Part shown: positions 32,186 through 41,557 of the stretch, in pieces
Layout of the letters: every line of letters begins with the position of its first letter
How positions within the stretch are numbered: position 1 is the stretch's first letter
Source of the DNA: Pseudomonas fluorescens
GTDB lineage: Bacteria; Pseudomonadota; Gammaproteobacteria; Pseudomonadales; Pseudomonadaceae
NCBI RefSeq assembly: GCF_005938625.1
Contig: NZ_VCNJ01000024.1
Coordinates: forward strand, 186,001 to 250,000
Length of the DNA: 64,000 bases
Reading direction: 5' to 3'
Program-made: the position numbers and the translations under genes
Notes under the pieces: generated by a model
Database searches by the model: none
Seen by the model: only the letters and a program-made list of their open reading frames with translations
What the model was told of the DNA's origin: nothing

Positions 32186-33664
32186 ATGCTCAGGCCTCCC
32201 GCCCCTTCCGGTTGCCTGAACCCCATGTCGCGTGCCGTCACTTCGCTGTTTCTGCTTGCCGCCCTGCTGTTTTTCTTCGCATTGGGCGGCCATCAATTGC
32301 AAGGCTCCACCGAGGCCCGCGTGGCTGGCATCGCCATGGAGATGCATCTGGACGACGACTGGGTGACACCTCGTCTGTTCGGTGAACCGTTTCTGGAAAA
32401 ACCACCGCTGAGCCTGTGGCTGGATGCTGGCGCGATGCGCGTGTTCGGTGTTTCACCGTGGGCCGTGCGGCTGGCGTCGGCGGTGGCGGGCTTGCTCAGC
32501 GTGATGCTGCTGTACGGCATGTTGCGGCGTTTCGAACGACCGAAAATGGTCGCCTGGACCGCAGGCATTCTGCTCGCGACCATGGCCAGTTACTGGAGCA
32601 ATGTGCGCGGGGTCGGTGAAGATGCGTTGCTCGCCCTCGGCGTGACCACGGCGCTGCTGGCCTTTTTCCAGGCGCAACGGGCGTCAACCGCGGGCAACTC
32701 GCTGTTGTTTGTCGTCGGGATCGCCATCGCTACCTTGAGCAAGGGTGTACTGGGGCTGGCCATGCCGGGGGTGGTGATTTTCGCCTATCTGCTGACTGAC
32801 AATCTGATGGACAAGCGCCTGAAAATCGCCGACTGGCTGCGACCGGGCTTACTGACCCTGGTCGGTTTGATTCCGCTGCTGATCTGGCTCGTCATCCTCT
32901 TCCAGCACGGCGGTGCCCAGTCCGTCAAAGAGGTGCTGCTGACCAACAGTGTCGGGCGCTTCAGCGGTTCGTTCGTCGAGGCCGGGCACTACGAACCGTT
33001 CTATTACTACCTCGCCAAACTGCCAGAAGCCTTTCTGCCGTGGAACATTCTGGTGTACCTGGGGCTCTGGCATTTCCGTAGCCAATTGAAGGCCAACCGT
33101 TACCTGCTGTTTTTCAGCCTGTGGATCGTTGCGCAGTTCGTGATGCTGACGTTGGCGTCGAGCAAGCGCACGGTGTATCTGATGTCGATGACACCGGCCG
33201 CTGCGGTGATCGCGGCGGAGTATGTGGGTGTGTTGTTCGAGCGCTTGAAGCAGTACGAATCCGGCAATGGATTCGTAGGCCGAATCGCCCGTCACCGTCA
33301 GACATTGGCAGTAACTGTGCTCACGCTGGTGATCGGCAGTTATCTCGCCGCCGCGCAATGGGCACTGCCCCACACCGACAAAAAGCTTTCGTTCCTGCCA
33401 TTGAGTGCAGAGATTCAGACGCTGCAAACCGCTGGGCATCAAGTCGCGCTGTTTCAGGCCAACGAGCGGGTCGGTGGCGCCACGGTCTTCTATACCCAGC
33501 AAGTACTCAAAGGTCTGGATACCGAAGCGCAGTTGCGAGACTTCCTCACCGCGTCGCCATCCCGTGTAGTGGTGATGGCCGGCGACAGTGAACCCGTTGC
33601 GCCACTGAAAGTGCTCAAAACCATGCTGGTCGGGCGCCAGACGTATTACTTCGTCGGCTATTGA
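32186..33664 (+). CDS. ArnT-like lipid A glycosyltransferase (GT-C/PMT_2 family)
   Basis: 492 aa, about 11-12 membrane segments. The N-terminal periplasmic loop carries the family sequence STEARVAGIAMEMH followed by PRLFGEPFLEKPPLSLWL, with E and D residues typical of ArnT-like enzymes; later YYYLAKLPEAFLPWN. Such enzymes transfer a sugar (aminoarabinose or another) from undecaprenyl phosphate to lipid A or other acceptors on the periplasmic side. ATG 32,186 has AGGA 10 nt upstream; ATG 32,225 is the alternative start. Next to a PAP2 phosphatase and an Ais-like phosphatase, which fits LPS modification. Confidence 0.85.
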   Translation: MLRPPAPSGCLNPMSRAVTSLFLLAALLFFFALGGHQLQGSTEARVAGIAMEMHLDDDWVTPRLFGEPFLEKPPLSLWLDAGAMRVFGVSPWAVRLASAVAGLLSVMLLYGMLRRFERPKMVAWTAGILLATMASYWSNVRGVGEDALLALGVTTALLAFFQAQRASTAGNSLLFVVGIAIATLSKGVLGLAMPGVVIFAYLLTDNLMDKRLKIADWLRPGLLTLVGLIPLLIWLVILFQHGGAQSVKEVLLTNSVGRFSGSFVEAGHYEPFYYYLAKLPEAFLPWNILVYLGLWHFRSQLKANRYLLFFSLWIVAQFVMLTLASSKRTVYLMSMTPAAAVIAAEYVGVLFERLKQYESGNGFVGRIARHRQTLAVTVLTLVIGSYLAAAQWALPHTDKKLSFLPLSAEIQTLQTAGHQVALFQANERVGGATVFYTQQVLKGLDTEAQLRDFLTASPSRVVVMAGDSEPVAPLKVLKTMLVGRQTYYFVGY

Positions 33665-33682
33665 GACCTGCGCAGCCGCATA

Positions 33683-33711
33683 AAAAACCCGCCGTGATGG
33701 CGGGTTTTTCA
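33683..33711. terminator. Bidirectional terminator
   Basis: AAAAACCCGCC-GTGAT-GGCGGGTTTTT, perfect 11-bp stem between convergent genes. Confidence 0.9.
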
Positions 33712-33727
33712 CTTCATCTGAACAGGC

Positions 33728-34549
33728 TCAGAGAGAAAGCTCTGGCTGAGCACTGAAAGCTTTCTGCTCAAGCTTGCCCAGCACCGGTAGATCCAGCCGC
33801 GCGCGTCCGTAAAACGCCAACGCCGTCAGTAAACAGGCCAGCCAGACGAAGATTCCGGCCCAGAACGTGTGGGACATGTAATGCCAGCCCTGCAGGACGC
33901 GGGTTGTGCCGTAAACGAACCCCAACAGCAGCGAACCCCACAAGATTGCACTGGAAAAACGCCATTGATAGCGCCGCGCCACGAAATACAAGGCCAGCAT
34001 GGTAAAGCCACCCGACGCATGACCACCCGGCCAGCACCGGCCACTACCGGCTTCGTGGAACAGTTGAAAGTTGCTGTACCACTCAACGTGAGCCATTTTG
34101 CCGCCGTACAGCGTGGTCTCGATCGGGCAGTAAACGCTGGTGTGGGACTTGAGGAAGTGAATCACCCCGGTGCATACCGCGAATGCGACCACCACAAACA
34201 GAAAATCCCTACGGTGATCAGCGGCAAATCGCAGCACCGGCGCGACTTTGCTGCGCTCCAGCATTGCACCGAGTCGCGGACGTTTCTGCGGATTGACCAA
34301 TGGCCAGACCACCGACAGCAGCGCGCCGATCAGGGCGATTTCCGCCGTCCAGTTCGGAATGATCCGCGCCCATTTGTGGGTGAGCTTTTCAAAAAAGTGG
34401 ATTTTGTCGAGCGGGAAGGTCTGGGTCAGCGGATCGAACAGCAGGTTGCTGAAGGCGATGTCGATTCTGGTCATGTCGAACATCAGGAACACCAGCATCG
34501 CGCAGGCCAATGGAATGCCGAAGTTGTAAGCGTAGAAACGGGATTTCAT
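33728..34549 (-). CDS. PAP2-family membrane phosphatase
   Basis: 273 aa with about six membrane segments. The three PAP2 motifs appear in variant form: KSHTSVYCP (127-ish), CWPGGHASGGF and TRVLQGWHYMSHTFW, with catalytic histidines in GGHASG and GWHYMSH. PAP2 enzymes of this kind remove phosphate from lipid A or undecaprenyl pyrophosphate (LpxE/LpxF/LpxT group). Translationally coupled (ATGA) to the upstream histidine phosphatase. Confidence 0.85.
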   Translation of the reverse strand: MKSRFYAYNFGIPLACAMLVFLMFDMTRIDIAFSNLLFDPLTQTFPLDKIHFFEKLTHKWARIIPNWTAEIALIGALLSVVWPLVNPQKRPRLGAMLERSKVAPVLRFAADHRRDFLFVVVAFAVCTGVIHFLKSHTSVYCPIETTLYGGKMAHVEWYSNFQLFHEAGSGRCWPGGHASGGFTMLALYFVARRYQWRFSSAILWGSLLLGFVYGTTRVLQGWHYMSHTFWAGIFVWLACLLTALAFYGRARLDLPVLGKLEQKAFSAQPELSL

Positions 34550-35217
34550 CGGGTGGTCACCGTGCGCCAGTCGGAGGCGTCAATAAAGCCGAGCATCTTG
34601 GGAGCCGCCGGACTGGCAGCGGAAACAAACAATGACGAGCCATAACCCATGTCCGAGGCTGGCACTTTGAGGTCTTTCTCGATTTGCGCCATGCATTCGC
34701 TGTGGGTCACCAGGACCAGATTGCGACCGGGAACCTTGTGGGCCAACGCGTCCTGCAACATGCGGCCCCGGCAGTTGATCAGCCAGTCGTCACCGCTGGC
34801 GGCATGGTTGAACATGTAGCCGGCGGTCTGCACCGTGCGCATCGACGGGCTGTTATAGATGTCGGCGTTGTTCAGGCCCAGTTGCTCGAACCTTGCACCG
34901 ACCGCCACCGCGACACCGCGCGAGCGATCGGTGATGCCGTCATTGCCACTCAGGCACGCCGCTTTGGAGTGATCGCAGCGTTCGACATGACGCACCAGCA
35001 CGATCATCTCGCCCTTTGCCCAACCGGCTGCCAACGCCTGCGCACCGGCGACATTGCCATGCGCGAGATCCGGCACCGCCGCCGGCGCCAGTAACCACAG
35101 GGTCAGCGGGATCACCAATACCGATGCCGCCAACACCACCCAGGTGTTGCGAAAACGCGCCACAAAGCTCAGATCGATCGAGCGTTTGACGCCGAACAGA
35201 CTCAGTCTCAATTCCAC
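34546..35217 (-). CDS. Histidine phosphatase family protein, Ais/PmrG-like
   Basis: 223 aa from GTG 35,217, which has GAGG 8 nt upstream; an ATG at 35,241 would add eight residues. One N-terminal membrane anchor ([19 protein letters not shown]), then the phosphatase motif [13 protein letters not shown], where the RH histidine is phosphorylated, and VLVTHSECM with the second histidine. Anchored periplasmic phosphatases of this family (Ais) remove heptose phosphate from LPS core in enterics. Neighbours support LPS remodelling. Confidence 0.8.
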   Translation of the reverse strand: MELRLSLFGVKRSIDLSFVARFRNTWVVLAASVLVIPLTLWLLAPAAVPDLAHGNVAGAQALAAGWAKGEMIVLVRHVERCDHSKAACLSGNDGITDRSRGVAVAVGARFEQLGLNNADIYNSPSMRTVQTAGYMFNHAASGDDWLINCRGRMLQDALAHKVPGRNLVLVTHSECMAQIEKDLKVPASDMGYGSSLFVSAASPAAPKMLGFIDASDWRTVTTR

Positions 35218-35470
35218 AAAAACTGCCTCGCCACTCTGCATCACGGGTTCATTCGATGCGGCGAAGGTACAGAGGCGCGCGTGGGCAGCCAGTGAAACCC
35301 ATGTGAAAAAAGTCTTGGACGGGCTTGTTACAAATTCTGTCGGACAAAAACCTTTCAGCTCTCGGATTTGCGGCCGATACAAACCTGCTAACACCCTTGC
35401 TGGCTCAAAAAAACAACAATCTTCCAGCCTAACCGACGACAAGAAACCCAACGTTTCTGGAGGATTTTTG

Positions 35471-37390
35471 ATGAATAGCTGGTTCGGCAACATCAGCGTG
35501 AACATGAAACTGGGCCTGGGCTTCGGCCTGGTGCTGGCCCTGACCTGCGTGCTGGCCCTGACGGGCTGGACCAGCCTCGGTGGCCTGATCGACCGCAGCA
35601 ACTGGATGAGCGACATCACCCAGCTTAATGCCGGTCTGACCAAACTGCGCGTGGTGCGCCTGCAATACATGCTGACCAATGGCGATGAAACCGCCGCGCA
35701 GAATGTGCAGACCACCCTGGAAAGCTTCGCCGCGCAACAACAGAAGCTGATCAATAGCTTCAAGAGCCCGGAAAACGTCAAACTGCTCAAGGAGCAGGCC
35801 GCGACCATCGCTGAATACCAGACCTCGCTGAACAAAATGCGCAACGCCTACCGCACCGGCAACAGCGCCCGCGACAGCATGAGCGTGAGTGCCGAGACCG
35901 CGTACAACCAGATCGAATCGATCAGCAAACGCGTGCAACAGATGGACATGAGCGAGCAGCGTTTCGAACAGTTCCAGGCGATCACCGCCGCCAAGGAAGC
36001 GTTTATCCTCGCGCGTTACGAAGTGCGCGGTTACACCGCCACCACCAACGCCGAAACCGAACAGAAAGCCGTCGGCCAACTGGATATCGCGATCGCCAGC
36101 CTCAAACAACTGAACGTGCATTTTGCTGATTCTCAGCAAGACGCCCTGCGTCAGCTGGAAACTGCACTGGTTAACTACCGCAGCGCATTGATGGCCTATA
36201 AAAACGCCAACACTGACGCCGTGCAGGCCCGTAAGGAAATGACTGATCAAGGTGCCGCCATCGTCACTACGAGCGAGCAGCTGTATCAGATCCAACTCGA
36301 CCGTCGCGACATCGAAAGTGCCCAGGCGCGTACCTTCCAACTGATCAGCACCTTGCTGGCATTGCTGGTTGGCGTGATTGCTGCGGTGATCATCACCCGT
36401 CAGATCACCCGGCCGCTGCAAGAAACTCTGGCCGTGGTCGAGCGCATCGCCAGCGGCGACCTGACCCAGAACGTCACCGTCACCCGCCGTGACGAACTTG
36501 GCGTACTGCAACAAGGCATCGCGCGCATGGGCGTGACCCTGCGTGACTTGATCAGCGGCATCCGCGACGGCGTCACCCAGATCGCCAGCGCTGCTGAAGA
36601 ACTGTCGGCCGTGACCGAGCAGACCAGCGCCGGTGTGAACAGCCAGAAAATCGAGACCGACCAGGTCGCCACTGCCATGCACGAAATGACTGCCACCGTG
36701 CAGGAAGTCGCGCGCAACGCCGAAGAAGCCTCGCAAGCCGCTGCCGCCGCTGACGGCGAAGCCCGTGAAGGCGACAAAGTGGTCAACGAAGCCATCGCGC
36801 AGATCGAACGTCTGGCTAGCGAAGTGGTGCGTTCCACCGAAGCGATGAGCGTGCTGCAACAGGAAAGCGACAAGATCGGCAGCGTCATGGACGTGATCAA
36901 GGCTGTTGCCGAGCAGACCAACCTGCTGGCCCTCAACGCTGCAATCGAAGCCGCGCGTGCCGGTGAAGCCGGTCGTGGTTTTGCCGTGGTCGCTGATGAA
37001 GTTCGTGGCCTGGCTCAGCGTACGCAGAAATCCACCGAGGAAATCGAAGGCCTGGTCGCTGGTCTGCAGAACGGCACCCAGCAAGTCTCGGCGGTAATGA
37101 GCAACAGCCGCGCGCTAACCGACAGCAGCGTCGCCCTGACGCGCAAGGCTGGCGCATCGCTGGAAAACATCACCCGTACGGTGTCGAACATTCAGTCGAT
37201 GAACCAGCAGATCGCTGCTGCTGCCGAACAGCAGAGCGCGGTGGCTGAAGAGATCAGCCGCAGCATCATCAACGTACGCGACGTGTCGGAACAGACCGCT
37301 GCGGCGAGTGATGAGACGGCGGCATCGAGTGTTGAACTGGCACGTTTGGGTGGTCAGTTGCAGCAGATGGTCAGCCACTTCCGCGTTTGA
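35471..37390 (+). CDS. Methyl-accepting chemotaxis protein with HBM-type sensor domain
   Basis: 639 aa. TM1 (about residues 12-34), a long all-helical periplasmic region of about 250 residues consistent with the helical bimodular (HBM) sensor class that binds organic acids, TM2 (about 290-310), HAMP ([19 protein letters not shown]) and the MA signalling domain with the conserved tip [20 protein letters not shown] and [13 protein letters not shown]. No C-terminal CheR pentapeptide. Signals through CheA/CheW. GGAGG lies 8 nt before ATG 35,471; the longer frame back to 35,054 is antisense to the phosphatase. Confidence 0.95.
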   Translation: MNSWFGNISVNMKLGLGFGLVLALTCVLALTGWTSLGGLIDRSNWMSDITQLNAGLTKLRVVRLQYMLTNGDETAAQNVQTTLESFAAQQQKLINSFKSPENVKLLKEQAATIAEYQTSLNKMRNAYRTGNSARDSMSVSAETAYNQIESISKRVQQMDMSEQRFEQFQAITAAKEAFILARYEVRGYTATTNAETEQKAVGQLDIAIASLKQLNVHFADSQQDALRQLETALVNYRSALMAYKNANTDAVQARKEMTDQGAAIVTTSEQLYQIQLDRRDIESAQARTFQLISTLLALLVGVIAAVIITRQITRPLQETLAVVERIASGDLTQNVTVTRRDELGVLQQGIARMGVTLRDLISGIRDGVTQIASAAEELSAVTEQTSAGVNSQKIETDQVATAMHEMTATVQEVARNAEEASQAAAAADGEAREGDKVVNEAIAQIERLASEVVRSTEAMSVLQQESDKIGSVMDVIKAVAEQTNLLALNAAIEAARAGEAGRGFAVVADEVRGLAQRTQKSTEEIEGLVAGLQNGTQQVSAVMSNSRALTDSSVALTRKAGASLENITRTVSNIQSMNQQIAAAAEQQSAVAEEISRSIINVRDVSEQTAAASDETAASSVELARLGGQLQQMVSHFRV

Positions 37391-37418
37391 TCCTGATTTC
37401 GCGCTGAAGCTACAACCG

Positions 37419-37515
37419 AATCGCGAGCAGGCGAAGGCCTACAAGAAATGGTGTTGATCACAGATTATGTGAACGACGCCAATCCCCTGTAGGAGTGAGC
37501 CTGCTCGCGATTGCG
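37419..37515. repeat. REP pair (GGAGTGAGCCTGCTCGCGAT type)
   Basis: An intact unit, TGTAGGAGTGAGCCTGCTCG at 37,487, and an altered partner at 37,419-37,442 (TCGCGAGCAGGCGAAGGCCT). Located after the chemoreceptor gene. Confidence 0.75.
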
Positions 37516-37560
37516 TCCGCCCCATCACCCCGATGTCCCGGAAAAAACTCCGCCTAATAA

Positions 37561-37656
37561 TGTAGGAGCTGCCGCAGGCTGCGATCTTTTGATCTTCGCT
37601 TTTGAACAAATCAGAAGCCAGATCAAAAGATCGCAGCCTTCGGCAGCTCCTACATG
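37561..37656. repeat. REP pair (GGAGCTGCCGAAGGCTGCGA type)
   Basis: TGTAGGAGCTGCCGCAGGCT with GATCTTTTGATC, and the inverted copy ending CAGCTCCTACA; a long stable hairpin. Confidence 0.85.
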
Positions 37657-37689
37657 AAAGTATTCTTCAGCGCGTGCGCATTTCGAGCA

Positions 37690-37938
37690 TCAGCAATCTG
37701 GAAAATCCATAACCCTGTCTTTTTCCTGCCGTGAAGGCAAAGCAAGGTCGATCCCTCCGACCGAGGAAAAGCGCTGGCGAATCCGGCTACCCAAGCCTCC
37801 AGCGCTATCCCTTCTAATCAATGCTCGCCCCAGAATCATGCGAGCTTCTTCCTCGATGGAATTTCCGTTCTGGGCCGCGTTAATCCGTAACTGATCCATG
37901 AGCGGACCATCAATATTTCGAATTGTGATGCTGGCCAT
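37690..37938 (-). CDS. FitA-like ribbon-helix-helix antitoxin, orphan
   Basis: 82 aa. MASITIRNIDGPLMDQLRIN is the beta-strand and first helix of FitA/VapB-type RHH proteins, followed by NGNSIEEEARMILGRAL, the second helix. AGGAG lies 5 nt before ATG 37,938. No PIN-domain toxin gene is found downstream, where only REP repeats follow, so it is an orphan antitoxin or a regulator. Confidence 0.8.
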   Translation of the reverse strand: MASITIRNIDGPLMDQLRINAAQNGNSIEEEARMILGRALIRRDSAGGLGSRIRQRFSSVGGIDLALPSRQEKDRVMDFPDC

Positions 37939-38014
37939 GATGACTCCTGCTATCAACTAAAAATCATTGATCGAGACTAACATCCATCCGCCCAAGAACA
38001 GCCAGCGCAATCAC

Positions 38015-39388
38015 TTACCGCGTCCCACGCTGCCGCAACGCCGACGGCATAAAATACGCATCCTCCGGCACCGGTTGTGCGAAATCCACCGTCTCCGCTT
38101 CTTCGTTATCAAGGTTCTGCACGTAGTAACGCCGCGCCTGCAAATCATGGAAAACATCCAGCGCACTCCACGTGGTGGGCAGATCGTAGAAGTTCTTCAG
38201 ATAGGCCATCGACACTCGCCACAACTCCCCTCGCCCATCGTACTGATCGACCAGTGCCGCGCCCCAGCTGTCTTCATCGAGAAACAGCACACGCTTGGAA
38301 TAGATGTGCCGCGAGCCCGGTTTCAGGTTGCCCTCCACCACCCACACGCGGTGCAGTTCGTAGCGGGTGTATTGCGGGTTGAGGTGGCCGGGGGTGAGCA
38401 GTTGCGCGTATTTCACGTTGGGGCTGCCGACTTTGTAGTTGTTGTAGGGGATGTAGATTTCCTGTTTGCCCTTGAGCTTCCAGTCGTAGCGGTCCGGCGA
38501 GCCGTTGAACAGGTCGGTGTCGTCGGCGGTGCGCAGGCCATCGGATGAAGCGATCGGCGTGTCGTAGGCGAGGTTCGGGGCGCGGCGCACGCGGCGTTGG
38601 CCGGCGTCGTAGATCCAGGCCTGACGTGCATCCTTGAGTTGATCGAGGGTTTCGTGCACGAGTGCTGCGCCACCGGCCAGTCGCGCCGGACTTTTCACGA
38701 AGGCGAGGTAGTAGAACAGGATGTTCTTCAGGTCGGCGAACTGGCCGTTCGGGCGGTAGTAGTTGAACAGCGCTTCCTGCTGCGAGGTCACCAGCGCGAA
38801 GCTGCCGTTGCGCTGGACTGGCGCTTCGGAGGCGCGGCGCACGACGTAGATGCCGCGATAGCGGGTGATGTGGTTCCACAGCACTTCAACGCCGTCCTTA
38901 GGCACGGGGAACGGCACGCCGCCGTAGGCATCGGAGAAACCGCTGCCGCCTTCGAGCAACTTGGCCGAAGTGGCGTTTTTCAAGGTGTTTTCGTACAGCC
39001 ATTGCGGTGCCGAACCGGAGCGGCGGGATGGGTAGATCGGCATCTGGAAGGTGTCGGGGTAGCTGTTGAACAGAGCGATCTGGCCGGGGCTGAGGTGGGC
39101 TTTGTACTGGTCGAGATTGGCTTTGGTGATGGTGAACAGCGGTTTGTCGGCGGCAAATGGATCGGGGTGATGCTGACCCGGTTTATAGCCGGCCGGGGCT
39201 TGAGTGATGCCGCCGGTCCATGCGGGAATCGTGCCGGCAGCGTTGCCCGCGCGTTCGGCGCCCATGGGGGTCAGGGTGGTTTTCAGTTGTTCGGCTTGTT
39301 GTGGGGTGATGGCTGCCAGGGCGGTGCCTGCGGCCAGGCCTAAAACAAGCCCTAGCGAAGCCTTGGTCAATCTTGAAGTGTGAAACAT
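38015..39388 (-). CDS. DUF1329 periplasmic protein
   Basis: 457 aa with signal peptide (MFHTSRLTKASLGLVLGLAA, cleavage near ALA-AI). Family pattern includes TPMGAERAGNAAGTIPAWTG near the N terminus and KRVLFLDEDSWGAALVDQYD. DUF1329 proteins are lipoprotein-carrier-like folds found with DUF1302 barrels and RND (MMPL) transporters in Pseudomonas, probably moving a lipid or sterol-like compound to the outer membrane. It follows the DUF1302 gene here. A REP pair separates the two. Confidence 0.9.
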   Translation of the reverse strand: MFHTSRLTKASLGLVLGLAAGTALAAITPQQAEQLKTTLTPMGAERAGNAAGTIPAWTGGITQAPAGYKPGQHHPDPFAADKPLFTITKANLDQYKAHLSPGQIALFNSYPDTFQMPIYPSRRSGSAPQWLYENTLKNATSAKLLEGGSGFSDAYGGVPFPVPKDGVEVLWNHITRYRGIYVVRRASEAPVQRNGSFALVTSQQEALFNYYRPNGQFADLKNILFYYLAFVKSPARLAGGAALVHETLDQLKDARQAWIYDAGQRRVRRAPNLAYDTPIASSDGLRTADDTDLFNGSPDRYDWKLKGKQEIYIPYNNYKVGSPNVKYAQLLTPGHLNPQYTRYELHRVWVVEGNLKPGSRHIYSKRVLFLDEDSWGAALVDQYDGRGELWRVSMAYLKNFYDLPTTWSALDVFHDLQARRYYVQNLDNEEAETVDFAQPVPEDAYFMPSALRQRGTR

Positions 39389-39433
39389 GATCGATCTCCG
39401 AAACGGGAGTGAGGTCTGCAAATCACCGTAAAT

Positions 39434-39532
39434 CCCCTGTAGGAGTGAGCCTGCTCGCGATAGCGGTGTGTCAGACAACACCTACAGCGACTGAAAATCC
39501 GCTATCGCGAGCAGGCTCACTCCTACAAGGGG
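39434..39532. repeat. REP pair (GGAGTGAGCCTGCTCGCGAT type)
   Basis: CCCCTGTAGGAGTGAGCCTG... and its inverted copy ending CTCACTCCTACAAGGGG, between the DUF1302 and DUF1329 genes. It may lower downstream expression or stabilise the upstream mRNA. Confidence 0.9.
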
Positions 39533-39551
39533 TGCGCCTGTGGTCTGGGTA

Positions 39552-41510
39552 TCAAAGGAAATACTTGAGGTTGAACCCGACGTTATCGCGGTCGCGAATG
39601 CCGTTGTTTTGCCCGCCGCCGTAGAACTCGGTGTATTGCAGTTCCGCTTCGAGCTTGTTCTGGTAGTTGGCCTTGATCCCCAGCGTGTAGGCCTTGCGAC
39701 CTTCGATGGTGTTGCCGGCCTGATAGCTGTTGCCCTCGAAATCGTCCTTGTAAACGACGTAAGGCGAGACGTTGACCCCGGCATACACATCGTTCCAGGT
39801 GCCATTGAGCATCGCCGTGTAACTGTAGGAATTGCGGTTGACCTGATCGTCGCGATCACCGCCGGATACATAGGAATAGTTACCGGTGCCCGCGTAAAAA
39901 CGACGACTGCCGTCATATGCGGTGTACTGCAGACTACTGCCGCGCAGGTGTTCGGAGGCCAGTTCGAAGATGCCGAACAGCGAGTCGAACGAAGCCGTGG
40001 GGCCGAAGTTGTAAATGGTCCCCAGCGAGGTGTTGAACGCTTCCACACGCTCGGCGTTATTGATCTGGCTGTCGAGCGTCACCATCTGCCCGCCGACGTT
40101 GATCGACTTGCCGGTCACCGCTGCCGCTGCGCCGTTGGCTAGGTCACCGATCAGATCATTGGTGGCCGCAACGCCGATCGGCAGGTTCGGCCGATAAGCG
40201 ATTTCACCGAATACCGACGCCTCACCCAACGTGGTGTTGAAGCTGAAGCCGTACATGCGAATATCTTCGGCGTAACGCCGATGCGCCTGGATATTGCCCA
40301 TCACGTCGGCAGTCGCCAACCCATTGGCCAACGCCCCGGCCTGACTGCCGGCGACACCGGACAACAGATTGGTCAGCGCATCCATGTCGATGCCTTTGTA
40401 CCCGCCCAGATCCGCCGCGATGGTCGGTTCCTTGGCGTGGTAATTGACCATGTACAAGCCGAACTCGGTGCTGTTCAGCTGTTCGGCGATGTAGCGAAAG
40501 GCAAAGCCGAACTGGCCATCGTTGCGCGCGTTGTAGTCCTTGCCGATGCTCGCCACTTTCAGTGTGTTGCCGTAGGCCGGAGTGACGCCGTTGGCGTACA
40601 GCCCTGTGCTTTGCAGGGCGGAGTTCAGCAACGGGTTGTTGCCGAGTGCGCTGTACAAACCGATGACGTTGCCAAACCCCGGCACTGGCGTATCAAGCGC
40701 TGTGCCGCTGAAGTTGTTGTAACCGGTGTTGCCGCCGTCGGCGAACAGGTCGGTTTGCGAGTAGAAGGTGCCGACCGGATCGATACGGGTTTCCTTCCAG
40801 TTGGTCTGGTAAAAACTCTCCATGGTCAGCGAATCGGTCAGGCCGATGTTGAAGCTCAGCGCCTCGACCGGCACCAGCACTTCCTTGACTTCGGCGCCGG
40901 GCAAGCGGTACTTGGCGGCGTCCACCGGGTTGGTGGTGTTGATCCCGCCGCGATAGAAAATGCCCTCGCCCCAGTTGAACACCTGACGGCCGACACGCGC
41001 CGTCACCGGCATCTGCGCGACGTCCCAACTGCCATGCACATAGGCGTCGAGCATCTCGATGCGGCTGCCGGCGATGTCGCGGGTCTGGCTGGTGAAATGA
41101 TCGTCCTGCGGATAGCTCTGGCTCGGCTGCGACGGGCTGTTGTTGTCGTAGTAGTCGTTGCGCTTGTCCATCAGTTGCGTGTCGTAGAACGCGGTGCCGC
41201 GCACAAACAAACCGTAATTCTGATAGTTGGCTTCAAGCTCGGAGGTGATCTTGTACACCTCGGAAACCAGCCCGGTGTCGAAGTTGCGATTGCCGTCGTT
41301 GGTGTTGACATCGTCGTTGGTTTTATCGCGGCCCTGCACCCGCCATAAACGGCCGTAGGACAAGGTCGTGTCGAGGGAGCCGGTGACCTGCTTGTCCATC
41401 AGGCTGAACTCCACCGCGTGCGCCGCATCGACTGCGCACAACTGCAGCAGCCCGGCCAGGCCGACACCGGGGAGCGCCGCGCCCGTCAGGCGCAATCGAG
41501 AGTTGATCAT
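39552..41510 (-). CDS. DUF1302 outer-membrane barrel protein
   Basis: 652 aa. Signal peptide to about residue 32 (VDAAHA). Family hallmarks: TGSLDTTLSYGRLWRVQGRD near the N terminus and a C terminus ending in an aromatic strand (NVGFNLKYFL) typical of outer membrane barrels. Repeated alternating hydrophobic strands throughout. GGAGGAA lies just before the ATG. Works with DUF1329 proteins in an envelope export or uptake route not biochemically defined. Confidence 0.9.
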   Translation of the reverse strand: MINSRLRLTGAALPGVGLAGLLQLCAVDAAHAVEFSLMDKQVTGSLDTTLSYGRLWRVQGRDKTNDDVNTNDGNRNFDTGLVSEVYKITSELEANYQNYGLFVRGTAFYDTQLMDKRNDYYDNNSPSQPSQSYPQDDHFTSQTRDIAGSRIEMLDAYVHGSWDVAQMPVTARVGRQVFNWGEGIFYRGGINTTNPVDAAKYRLPGAEVKEVLVPVEALSFNIGLTDSLTMESFYQTNWKETRIDPVGTFYSQTDLFADGGNTGYNNFSGTALDTPVPGFGNVIGLYSALGNNPLLNSALQSTGLYANGVTPAYGNTLKVASIGKDYNARNDGQFGFAFRYIAEQLNSTEFGLYMVNYHAKEPTIAADLGGYKGIDMDALTNLLSGVAGSQAGALANGLATADVMGNIQAHRRYAEDIRMYGFSFNTTLGEASVFGEIAYRPNLPIGVAATNDLIGDLANGAAAAVTGKSINVGGQMVTLDSQINNAERVEAFNTSLGTIYNFGPTASFDSLFGIFELASEHLRGSSLQYTAYDGSRRFYAGTGNYSYVSGGDRDDQVNRNSYSYTAMLNGTWNDVYAGVNVSPYVVYKDDFEGNSYQAGNTIEGRKAYTLGIKANYQNKLEAELQYTEFYGGGQNNGIRDRDNVGFNLKYFL

Positions 41511-41557
41511 GTGTTCCTCCTTCCCTGTTTTTTATTGTTGTGGTGTGCGTTGCTGCG

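Noticed and set aside
35054-35470. N-terminal extension of the chemoreceptor
   Set aside because: Antisense to the histidine phosphatase; ATG 35,471 has a strong GGAGG and starts the TM1 segment.
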